A DNA stretch of 8,341 nucleotides from JBDKJS01 sp039806065 (lineage in GTDB: Bacteria > Bacteroidota > Bacteroidia > AKYH767-A > 2013-40CM-41-45). Below the pieces are notes generated by a model that was not told the origin of the DNA, ran no database searches, and saw only the letters and a list, made by a program, of their open reading frames with translations. Of this stretch, positions 1 through 6,289 are shown in pieces. The stretch's first letter is position 1, and each line of letters begins with the position of its first letter. The position numbers and the translations under genes are program-made. The stretch covers positions 1 through 8,341 of the forward strand of contig JBDKJS010000150.1 of the NCBI GenBank assembly GCA_039806065.1. The letters are read 5' to 3'.

Positions 1-496
1 CATAAGCCAGATCAATAATCACCGACAATACAATCACTATAATAAGAATACCCAGTGTAAACCTCCAGATAGTTTCATTGAGCTCGGTCACACTACTAAT
101 TCCTTCGCCAATTTCAAGCTGATAGAGTTGATTGTCGTATAAAAAAGAATGGCTCATTACCCTATGCCTCAATATTTCGCCATCAATATTTCTGCTAGCA
201 TTTTCTATTTTAAATTTCCCAAAGTCTTTTGGAATAGTAGGCAGGGGACTTATGCTCACATACTCTTCTTTAAAAATGCTATGGCTATCAAAGCTACAGT
301 CTTCATCCAGCAGAATTTCTCTAATTCCACCTTTTTTGACCATGCTCATAAGTTTTTCTGATCGGGCTTGCAATCGTTGGTCCACATGGTCATACACCAC
401 ATCGTTGATCAACCGTGGTAAGAGTAAACCAATGGCCAAAATGATGATTGCCTTAATTATGGCATTAAATAAAGCTAGCTTTATGCGCAGTTTCAA
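1..496 (-). CDS. Sensor histidine kinase, N-terminal part (runs off the left edge)
   Basis: Inner-membrane sensor kinase expected to phosphorylate the response regulator encoded just upstream on the same strand. Only 165 codons are present, open to the window edge. They show a basic N-terminus (KLRIK), a first membrane segment at about residues 8-29, an extracytoplasmic sensing region of about 115 residues, and a second membrane segment at about 145-163. HAMP, HisKA and ATPase domains would lie beyond the edge and are not seen. The start is taken as TTG at 496-494, because it is the only initiation codon placed to keep the first membrane segment; the first in-frame ATG falls after it, at about residue 50. 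The start lies 24 bases beyond the regulator's stop, so the pair is probably cotranscribed. From memory, the pattern of a basic start, LALFNAIIK, and LYQLEIGEGISS before the second membrane segment matches a common Bacteroidota kinase type. The signal it senses is unknown. Confidence 0.82.
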   Translation of the reverse strand, partial: MKLRIKLALFNAIIKAIIILAIGLLLPRLINDVVYDHVDQRLQARSEKLMSMVKKGGIREILLDEDCSFDSHSIFKEEYVSISPLPTIPKDFGKFKIENASRNIDGEILRHRVMSHSFLYDNQLYQLEIGEGISSVTELNETIWRFTLGILIIVIVLSVIIDLAY

Positions 497-520
497 GGAT
501 GGAGTGGGGTAAGTGTACGA

Positions 521-1195
521 TTATATTCTTAAGCGATATCCAATACCACGAGCAGTTTCTAGAAAATCTACGTTCCCATGAGCCGAAAGTTTTTTTCTAA
601 GGTTTTTAATGTGCACATCAATGTAATTGCTTTCAAGATCCTCTTCCATCACATCGCCCCAAATATGTTCAGTGAGCTGTACCCTTGTAATCACCCTGTT
701 TTTATTCAGCATTAAATAGTATAGAATATCAAATTCTTTCTTAGTAAGGTTCACCACCTTGTCTTGCGCGGTTACAGTTCTATTCTGTATATCCAGCATA
801 AATTCATGAATAGGAACTACATTATTTTTGAGACCATGCTTGCGTCTCACTATGGCCTGCATTCGTGCTTGCAATTCAAGTAGCGAAAATGGTTTGGCCA
901 GGTAATCATCAGCACCCAATTCAAGACCGGTCACCTTATCATCCACAGTGCCACGAGCCGTAAGTACTATAAAGGCACTTTCCACTTGAGCATCTTTGGC
1001 TTCCTTAAGAAGGTTAAAGCCATTGTAATCAGGCAGGCCAATATCAAGCAGCACAAAATCATAATTATTGATAAATATTTTTTCGCTAGCTGCTTTCCCT
1101 GTAAAAGCCACATCGCAGTTAAACCCCTGCTTACTCAGGTAAATCTCTATCTCGTGCGATAGTTGGCGTTCATCTTCTACTATTAGTACATTCAT
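521..1195 (-). CDS. OmpR/PhoB-family DNA-binding response regulator
   Basis: Cytoplasmic transcription factor of a two-component system, 224 residues, the usual full length. The receiver domain (about 1-117) has the acidic pair E7/D8, the phosphoacceptor D51 in the stretch VLLDIGLPDYNG, T79 in VLTARG, and K101 in the LAKPF motif, so every residue needed for phosphorylation and switching is present. The C-terminal winged-helix domain (about 128-224) shows NLTKKEFDILYYL, the recognition-helix region SNYIDVHIKNLRKKL, and the terminal RGIGYRL hairpin typical of OmpR/PhoB proteins. The ATG start puts the receiver domain immediately at the N-terminus. The histidine kinase gene follows 24 bases downstream. 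It is divergent from sucC across 144 bases, with an exact TAnnTTTG element 31 bases before its start. The regulon cannot be inferred. The family assignment is secure; a specific gene name is not. Confidence 0.96.
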   Translation of the reverse strand: MNVLIVEDERQLSHEIEIYLSKQGFNCDVAFTGKAASEKIFINNYDFVLLDIGLPDYNGFNLLKEAKDAQVESAFIVLTARGTVDDKVTGLELGADDYLAKPFSLLELQARMQAIVRRKHGLKNNVVPIHEFMLDIQNRTVTAQDKVVNLTKKEFDILYYLMLNKNRVITRVQLTEHIWGDVMEEDLESNYIDVHIKNLRKKLSAHGNVDFLETARGIGYRLRI

Positions 1196-1225
1196 ATTTT
1201 TTTATAATGATTAAATGCTACGCAT

Positions 1226-1233
1226 CAAAAATA
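1226..1233 (-). promoter_or_regulatory. Candidate -7 promoter element for the response regulator gene
   Basis: Read on the minus strand this is TATTTTTG, an exact match to the Bacteroidota sigma-A -7 consensus TAnnTTTG. It sits 31 bases upstream of the response regulator ATG, implying a leader of roughly 25 bases. No good -33 TTG is visible at the expected spacing, so the call rests on the -7 match and its position. Confidence 0.5.
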
Positions 1234-1311
1234 AAAATTTCCATCTGTATATTGCGTGAATATTCTGTTAGAAAAAAAAGTTATGCCCTACGCAGGCGTT
1301 GATAATTGAAT

Positions 1312-1319
1312 TACTTTAG
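1312..1319 (+). promoter_or_regulatory. Weak candidate -7 promoter element for sucC
   Basis: TACTTTAG matches the Bacteroidota -7 consensus TAnnTTTG with one mismatch and lies 20 bases before the sucC ATG, a typical distance. A TTG at 1299-1301 is too close to be a standard -33 element. sucC is divergent from the gene on its left, so a promoter must lie in 1196-1339; this is the best plus-strand candidate I see. Confidence 0.3.
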
Positions 1320-1339
1320 CCAAAATTTTTTTATACCCT

Positions 1340-2530
1340 ATGAACATTCACGAATACCAAGGTAAATCTATACTCAAATCATTTGGCGTAGCCATTCAAG
1401 AAGGCATCGTTGCCGATACGCCCGATCAGGCCGTAGCAGCCGCCAAAGAACTTCAAGCCCAAACCGGCACCGGTTGGTGGGTGATCAAAGCACAAATACA
1501 TGCTGGCGGCAGAGGTAAAGGCGGAGGTGTAAAGCTGGCAAAATCTATTGATGAAGTTAAAACCATTTCATCAAACATCATTGGCATGCAATTGATAACA
1601 CCCCAAACCGGACCACAAGGCAAGCTTGTAAACAAAGTATTGGTTGCTCAAGATGTGTATTACCCTGGCGCATCGGCCACCAAAGAGTTTTACATGAGTG
1701 TACTACTCAACAGAAGTACCGGCCGTAACATTATCATGTACAGCACTGAAGGGGGAATGGATATAGAAGCCGTTGCTGAAAAAACACCACACCTCATATT
1801 TAAGGAAGAAGTAGATCCTAAGGTAGGATTACAAGGATTCCAAGCTCGTAAAATAGCATTCAATCTAGGCCTCAGTGGCGATGCATTCAAAAGCATGCTC
1901 CGTTTTGTTGACGCACTTTATAAAGCATACGTAAGCATCGATGCATCATTGTTTGAGATAAATCCAGTTTTAAAAACCAGTGACGACAAAATTATAGCAG
2001 TAGATGCCAAAGTAAATATTGATGAAAATGCCCTCATGCGTCATAAAGACATAGAAGCCATGCGCGATATTACTGAAGAAGATCCTACAGAAGTAGAAGC
2101 CGGTGAACACAACTTAAATTACGTAAAACTTGATGGCAACGTGGGCTGCATGGTAAATGGAGCCGGCCTTGCCATGGCCACCATGGACATGATCAAGCTG
2201 GCTGGGGGTGAACCCGCCAACTTTTTAGATGTAGGAGGCACAGCCAATGCCGCTAGAGTAGAAGCAGCCTTTCGCATCATACTCAAAGACCCTAATGTAA
2301 AAGCAATCTTGGTAAACATCTTTGGAGGCATCGTACGTTGCGATAGAGTGGCACAAGGCATTGTAGATGCCTACAAAAACATAGGAACCATTCCAGTGCC
2401 CATCATAGTGCGCCTTCAAGGAACCAATGCCACTGAAGCAAAAAAGATTATTGACGAAAGCGGCCTTAAAGTTTATTCAGCCATATTGCTTAAAGAAGCA
2501 GCAGATCAAGTTCAAAAACTAATAAAATAA
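1340..2530 (+). CDS. sucC: Succinyl-CoA synthetase (ADP/GDP-forming) beta subunit
   Basis: TCA-cycle enzyme subunit. With the alpha subunit SucD it interconverts succinyl-CoA and succinate, coupled to nucleoside triphosphate formation. The 396 residues match the family length (about 390) and begin with the diagnostic MNIHEYQGK. The ATP-grasp fold carries K50, the glycine-rich GGRGKGGGVK loop (about 56-65), and the metal-binding pair N208 (FEINPV) and D222 (AVDAK). The C-terminal ligase domain has GAGLAMATMD (about 274-283), FLDVGG (295-300) and the phosphate-handling NIFGGIVRCD loop (326-335). All key residues are intact. There is no Shine-Dalgarno sequence; the leader is A/T-rich, as is usual in this phylum. 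sucD is not adjacent: a strong terminator follows 20 bases after the stop, so sucC is probably transcribed alone and the alpha subunit encoded elsewhere. The divergent two-component system has no evident functional link. Confidence 0.98.
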   Translation: MNIHEYQGKSILKSFGVAIQEGIVADTPDQAVAAAKELQAQTGTGWWVIKAQIHAGGRGKGGGVKLAKSIDEVKTISSNIIGMQLITPQTGPQGKLVNKVLVAQDVYYPGASATKEFYMSVLLNRSTGRNIIMYSTEGGMDIEAVAEKTPHLIFKEEVDPKVGLQGFQARKIAFNLGLSGDAFKSMLRFVDALYKAYVSIDASLFEINPVLKTSDDKIIAVDAKVNIDENALMRHKDIEAMRDITEEDPTEVEAGEHNLNYVKLDGNVGCMVNGAGLAMATMDMIKLAGGEPANFLDVGGTANAARVEAAFRIILKDPNVKAILVNIFGGIVRCDRVAQGIVDAYKNIGTIPVPIIVRLQGTNATEAKKIIDESGLKVYSAILLKEAADQVQKLIK

Positions 2531-2549
2531 TATAAATTTCTTTGAAGAT

Positions 2550-2582
2550 AAAATCCCATACAACACCGTATGGGATTTTTTT
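2550..2582 (+). terminator. Rho-independent terminator of sucC
   Basis: A 12-bp perfect stem (2550-2561 pairing with 2568-2579) has a 6-base loop, AACACC, and its 3' side merges into a run of seven T residues (2576-2582). It starts 20 bases after the sucC stop codon. The stem is flanked by A residues upstream, so it could also act weakly in the opposite direction. Confidence 0.92.
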
Positions 2583-2623
2583 CTGCACCACTGCAATGGT
2601 GGCCAAGGGTGTGCCCCTAAAAA

Positions 2624-2692
2624 CAGGGTCGGGCTTTGCGCTACAATCTTTTTTATTAAAATAAAAAAGGATTTCCGCTTCAATCCCTCACA
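2624..2692. repeat. Structured intergenic element resembling a dispersed Bacteroidota repeat
   Basis: Conserved-looking arms, CAGGGTCGGGCTTTGCGC on the left and TTCCGCTTCAATCCCTCAC on the right, flank an A/T-rich hairpin. The inner stem pairs 2645-2657 with 2660-2673, 13 bp with one bulged G. Outside it, short complementary blocks GCG/CGC and AGGG/CCCT allow nested pairing. It is not coding in any useful frame. From memory, closely similar arms (GGGTCGGGCTTTCCGCT and TTCAATCCCT around an A/T stem) recur between genes in many Bacteroidota genomes. Only one copy lies in this window, so its repeat status is not proven here. The preceding 2584-2623, which contains the small inverted repeat AGGG/CCCT at 2606-2618, may belong to the same element. 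Confidence 0.5.
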
Positions 2693-2700
2693 CATTTTTC

Positions 2701-2738
2701 AAAAAAAACAGCAAGCATCCAACTAAAAAAAGCTTGCT
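2701..2738 (-). terminator. Terminator-like hairpin facing the minus strand
   Basis: Read on the minus strand, AGCAAGC (2738-2732) pairs perfectly with GCTTGCT (2716-2710) across a 15-base loop and is followed by G and eight T residues (2708-2701). That is the layout of an intrinsic terminator. No convincing minus-strand gene lies upstream of it. It may stop antisense transcription coming from the ddl region, or be fortuitous in A/T-rich DNA. Confidence 0.35.
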
Positions 2739-2837
2739 CAACCTAACCCAACACCCATCCATTTTCGCCAATACCGCCATGTGGATAAAATCCTTCTAGC
2801 ACCCTAAAAGCAGCCGTCAAATGGCCGCATTTAAACT

Positions 2838-2845
2838 TAAATTTG
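2838..2845 (+). promoter_or_regulatory. Candidate -7 promoter element for the ddl operon
   Basis: TAAATTTG is an exact match to the Bacteroidota -7 consensus TAnnTTTG. Transcription would start at about 2850-2852, just before the preferred ATG at 2857, giving a very short leader. No clear -33 TTG is seen at standard spacing. The alternative start at 2821 lies upstream of this element, which argues against that start being used from this promoter. Confidence 0.4.
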
Positions 2846-2856
2846 TGAGTAAATTT

Positions 2857-5562
2857 ATGAAGCAAAAAATAAAAATTGGCATATTCTTCGGTGGCCACAG
2901 TCGCGAACGCGAAGTAAGCTTTGCCGGTGGCCGCACCGTTTATGACAATCTGAATAAAACCGTCTTTGAACCAGTCCCCATTTTTGTTGATAGCTTTGGC
3001 CATTTCTGCCTGCTCCGTTGGGAGTATATATACAAGGGGTCCATCCGCGATTTTTATCCCACGCCAGCTATGCCCCATGGCGAATATGCCGAAAGCAAGG
3101 CATTGCAATCAGTATCGCAGCAGCAAGAATTGCTGCAGTCATTAGGCACCATAGTGGCACCACATGAGCTGCACCAGCACATTGATTTTGCCTTTCTATG
3201 TTTGCACGGCACCCATGGCGAAGATGGTCGCATCCAAGGCCTGCTAGCTTACCACGGCATACCCTATTCCGGTAGCGGCATCCTTTCATCAGCCATTGGT
3301 ATGAATAAAATCATTCAGAAGCAATTGATGAAATCACATGGCTTTGAGAGCGTGCCATACACCACCATCTCTCGGCAGGAATGGCTTGAACCAGGCAACC
3401 AGCAATATGCGTTTGAGCACATCAACCATGAAGTTGGATTCCCCTGTGTGGTAAAGGCAGCCAATCAGGGCTCATCAATCGGCATAAGTATACTGGCTGA
3501 TGCCACCATTCAAAATTTTACTGATGCCATTGATAAGGCGCTCTTCATACATAGAATCGATATTCAGAAGTTTAAAATATTAGACCACAATGCACAGTTG
3601 CAATATTTAAAACGCATTTGCGATATACGCGAAGGCATTGGACTACCTGTAGTAGCTGGCCCTTCCAATGGTGTACTTTACTCCATGGCTCAGTTGCATG
3701 CGCATCTATTGGCTGCCAGCGGAATAGTTACCCTCTCTGCCATCGATGCCGAAAGCCAAGTATTGGTTGAATCATTTATCGAAGGAAAAGAATTCTCATG
3801 CATTGTAATAGCCACTGAACAAGGCATCCCCATAGCATTGCCACCAACAGAAATAAGAAAGGGAAAAGAATTATTTGATTACCGATCCAAGTATTTGCCC
3901 GGTCTAAGCCGTAAAATCACTCCGATCGATCTTCCAGACCCACAGTTGCAATCCATTCGCACCGCCTGCGAAAAACTTTTCAGCAACTTACACTTTGATG
4001 TTTATGCCCGAATAGATGGATTCATTACCCCTTCCGGTGCCGTATTGCTCAATGATCCCAATACCACTAGCGGCATGATGCCCAGTTCTTTCTTTTTTCA
4101 CCAAGCTGCAGAAATAGGACTTAACCCATCTCAATTTCTAACCTTTATCATCCGCAGTTCAGTGGCCGCGCGCATGGTAGAGTTTAAAAACTATCACACC
4201 CTTCCAGTTTTATTGGCACAATTGGATGCCGCCATTCACCTTCTTCAAACCAATCAATCCAATAAAACCAAGGTAGCCGTATTACTAGGTGGTTATAGTT
4301 CAGAAAGGCATATTTCAGTAGAAAGTGGGCGTAATATATTTGAAAAACTTAGCTCATCTGAAAAATACGCTCCCGTACCCGTGTTCGTATCTGGTACACA
4401 GAGTGGGCATGCCTTGCATACCATACCCATACACCTGCTTCTAAAAGACAATGCCGATGACATTAAAGAAAAAATATTGCATTACGCTGTGCACCCCATC
4501 ATCGCCACCATCCGTGATCAATGCCAATCCATCACCCAAAAGTATGCAGGCACTGCTGCCATAGCAGCCCCAGCTGCTATCAGCTATGAACAACTGGCAG
4601 AGCAGGTACAGCAAGCATTTATCGCCCTGCATGGCAGGCCGGGTGAAGATGGTCAAGTACAAAACCAATTAGAATTGGTAGGCATCAGCTACAATGGCAG
4701 TAGGCAATCAAGCAGTGCCATCACCATTGATAAATATAAGACCAATGAGTTGCTCAAGGCAAATGGTTTTTTAGTTGCAGATCATGCAGTTTATACTCAT
4801 CAAGATTGGGCCGCCAATAAAACCGCCTTTTATCAGCAAGTAATAAGTAAGTTCAGCTACCCCTTTATCATCAAACCGGTTGATGATGGATGTAGTTCGG
4901 CAGTAAAAAAAATAAAAAATATAGACCAACTTCAAGCTTATTGCGAGTTGGTATTTCGCACTGGCGATGTTCTGGATCCGCAGCATGTAGCCACCCTTCA
5001 ATTAAAAGCTAAGGAAGAGTTTCCGGCCAAAACACGAATACTGGTAGAGTCGCTCATCACTGGCAATGGAGCCAATCATTTTTTAGAAATTACAGGTGGC
5101 ATGCTCACCCGCTATGATAGTCAAGGGCAAATAGTGTATGAAGTATTTGAATCCAGTGAAGCACTAAGTGAGGGTGATGTCTTGAGCCTTGAAGAAAAAT
5201 TTTTGGCAGGGCAGGGGCAAAATATTACTCCAGCTCGATACCACACAAATCCACAAACCAGGCAACACATTTCCAATTATGTACGTGATCAGTTGATGAA
5301 AGCTGCTCAAGTGCTTCAAGTGGAAGGCTACTGTAGAATTGATGCATTTGTAAGAATATACAATGAGCAACATATTGAAGTTGTATTTATTGAAGTCAAT
5401 TCTTTACCCGGCATGACTCCCGCCACCTGCATCTTCCATCAAACAGCTATCAATGGATATAAGCCATTAGATTTTATTGATCTCATACTCACTTATGGAC
5501 AGCAGCGCTCACTTCATTTACCAGCCGCCAACCCTTTACCAACCTCCAGCATCAAGCCATGA
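2857..5562 (+). CDS. Tandem-fused D-alanine--D-alanine ligase (two Ddl units in one chain)
   Basis: Cytoplasmic ATP-grasp ligase expected to join two D-alanines for peptidoglycan stem peptides. It has 901 residues, against about 300-370 for ordinary Ddl, in two complete units. Unit 1 (about 1-435) has GGHSREREVS with E17, LHGTHGEDG (H117), K200, GSSIGI (S206), E305, FDYRSKY (K345, Y346), RID (R385, D387) and NDPNTTSGM. In the last motif D400 replaces the usual metal-binding Glu and N402 is kept. About 70 extra residues lie between S206 and E305. Unit 2 (about 472-880) has GGYSSERHIS (E483), LHGRPGEDG (H592), K673, GCSSAV (C679 at the Ser position), E731, LEEKFL (K781, F782 at the Tyr position), RID (R827, D829) and EVNSLPGMT (E846, N848). 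The ATG at 2857 is preferred over 2821 because the Ddl fold begins at once after it. The stop overlaps the PASTA gene by 4 bases. Relative activity of the halves is inference. Confidence 0.93.
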   Translation: MKQKIKIGIFFGGHSREREVSFAGGRTVYDNLNKTVFEPVPIFVDSFGHFCLLRWEYIYKGSIRDFYPTPAMPHGEYAESKALQSVSQQQELLQSLGTIVAPHELHQHIDFAFLCLHGTHGEDGRIQGLLAYHGIPYSGSGILSSAIGMNKIIQKQLMKSHGFESVPYTTISRQEWLEPGNQQYAFEHINHEVGFPCVVKAANQGSSIGISILADATIQNFTDAIDKALFIHRIDIQKFKILDHNAQLQYLKRICDIREGIGLPVVAGPSNGVLYSMAQLHAHLLAASGIVTLSAIDAESQVLVESFIEGKEFSCIVIATEQGIPIALPPTEIRKGKELFDYRSKYLPGLSRKITPIDLPDPQLQSIRTACEKLFSNLHFDVYARIDGFITPSGAVLLNDPNTTSGMMPSSFFFHQAAEIGLNPSQFLTFIIRSSVAARMVEFKNYHTLPVLLAQLDAAIHLLQTNQSNKTKVAVLLGGYSSERHISVESGRNIFEKLSSSEKYAPVPVFVSGTQSGHALHTIPIHLLLKDNADDIKEKILHYAVHPIIATIRDQCQSITQKYAGTAAIAAPAAISYEQLAEQVQQAFIALHGRPGEDGQVQNQLELVGISYNGSRQSSSAITIDKYKTNELLKANGFLVADHAVYTHQDWAANKTAFYQQVISKFSYPFIIKPVDDGCSSAVKKIKNIDQLQAYCELVFRTGDVLDPQHVATLQLKAKEEFPAKTRILVESLITGNGANHFLEITGGMLTRYDSQGQIVYEVFESSEALSEGDVLSLEEKFLAGQGQNITPARYHTNPQTRQHISNYVRDQLMKAAQVLQVEGYCRIDAFVRIYNEQHIEVVFIEVNSLPGMTPATCIFHQTAINGYKPLDFIDLILTYGQQRSLHLPAANPLPTSSIKP

Positions 5563-6284
5563 ATAAGCTCTTCATCCATTCCATGCTGGCATTAGGTTTG
5601 GCCATGGTGCTCCTGTTCATTGTATATTTAAGTCTTTCTACTTATACCAACCATGGCCAGTACATTACCGTTCCCGACCTTAAAGGCAAAACCCATGCTG
5701 CCACTGAAGCCTTGCTAGCCGAACGAAAACTCAAAGTAAGCATTGCCGATAGTATATTTATGCTTGGCAAAGTACCTGGCAGCATCCTAGATCAAGATCC
5801 CCTAGCAGGTTCACAGGTGAAGGAAGGCCGCACCATTTATGTTACCATCAATTCGTTGATACCACCCAATGTAAAAATGCCCGATCTACACGATGTATCC
5901 CTGCGGCAGGCCCAAGCCATTCTTACCAGCTATGGATTAAAAACCGGAACCATTACCTACCGTCCTGATTTGGCTAAGGATGCTGTTTTAGAGCAGCGCC
6001 TTCAAGGGCAGCCCATTGCCAGGGGAGTTGAAATACCCAAAGCCTCGGCCATAGACCTAGTGCTAGGAGATGGCTTGGGCAATACCGAAGTAGAACTCCC
6101 AGATTTAATAGGCCTCACACACGATGAAGCCATTTTTATCGTTAAAGCATCAGGTTTGGTGGCGCAAGAAATATTTGATACGGGAGCCCCCAAAGCCACC
6201 GCCACCATTTATCGTCAACAACCATCTCCGGCCGATAGCGTATCAGTGCACCAAGGACAAGTTATAACCATCTACCTTAAATAG
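5559..6284 (+). CDS. Membrane-anchored PASTA-domain protein
   Basis: Probable cell-envelope protein of 241 residues. A short cytoplasmic N-terminus and a single membrane segment (about 8-27) precede three PASTA repeats, at about 36-98, 104-170 and 178-241. Each repeat opens with a motif of the type VPDLKGKT, MPDLHDVS or LPDLIGLT, contains a helix of the A..LL or A..IL type, and ends with a basic/beta stretch such as GRTIYVTIN or GQVITIYLK. PASTA repeats in other bacteria bind uncrosslinked peptidoglycan or beta-lactams, usually attached to Ser/Thr kinases or penicillin-binding proteins. No kinase or transpeptidase domain is present here, so this is a stand-alone PASTA protein. Its ATG overlaps the ddl stop (ATGA), which implies translational coupling. 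From memory, PASTA genes next to ddl recur in Bacteroidota. A role in monitoring or scaffolding peptidoglycan synthesis is inference. Confidence 0.93.
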   Translation: MNKLFIHSMLALGLAMVLLFIVYLSLSTYTNHGQYITVPDLKGKTHAATEALLAERKLKVSIADSIFMLGKVPGSILDQDPLAGSQVKEGRTIYVTINSLIPPNVKMPDLHDVSLRQAQAILTSYGLKTGTITYRPDLAKDAVLEQRLQGQPIARGVEIPKASAIDLVLGDGLGNTEVELPDLIGLTHDEAIFIVKASGLVAQEIFDTGAPKATATIYRQQPSPADSVSVHQGQVITIYLK

Positions 6285-6289
6285 AATAA

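Noticed and set aside
132..512. Open frame of 126 codons on the plus strand at the left edge.
   Set aside because: It lies antisense to the histidine kinase, whose minus-strand frame shows two membrane segments and family-like sequence. The plus-strand product resembles nothing.
2531..2856. Possible sucD or small protein gene in the gap after sucC.
   Set aside because: No frame with a plausible start and family motif is present; the gap holds a terminator, a structured element and a promoter-like site.
2743..3108. Minus-strand open frame of 121 codons ending just before the minus-facing hairpin.
   Set aside because: About two thirds of it is antisense to the conserved N-terminus of Ddl, and the product has no recognisable domain. 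Its closeness to the hairpin is noted, but codon constraint from ddl explains the open frame.
4230..4290. Possible frameshift or missed stop joining two separate ddl genes.
   Set aside because: The frame runs through the linker without a stop or base-run anomaly, and both halves are in the same frame with family-like sequence on each side, so a genuine fusion is the simpler reading.
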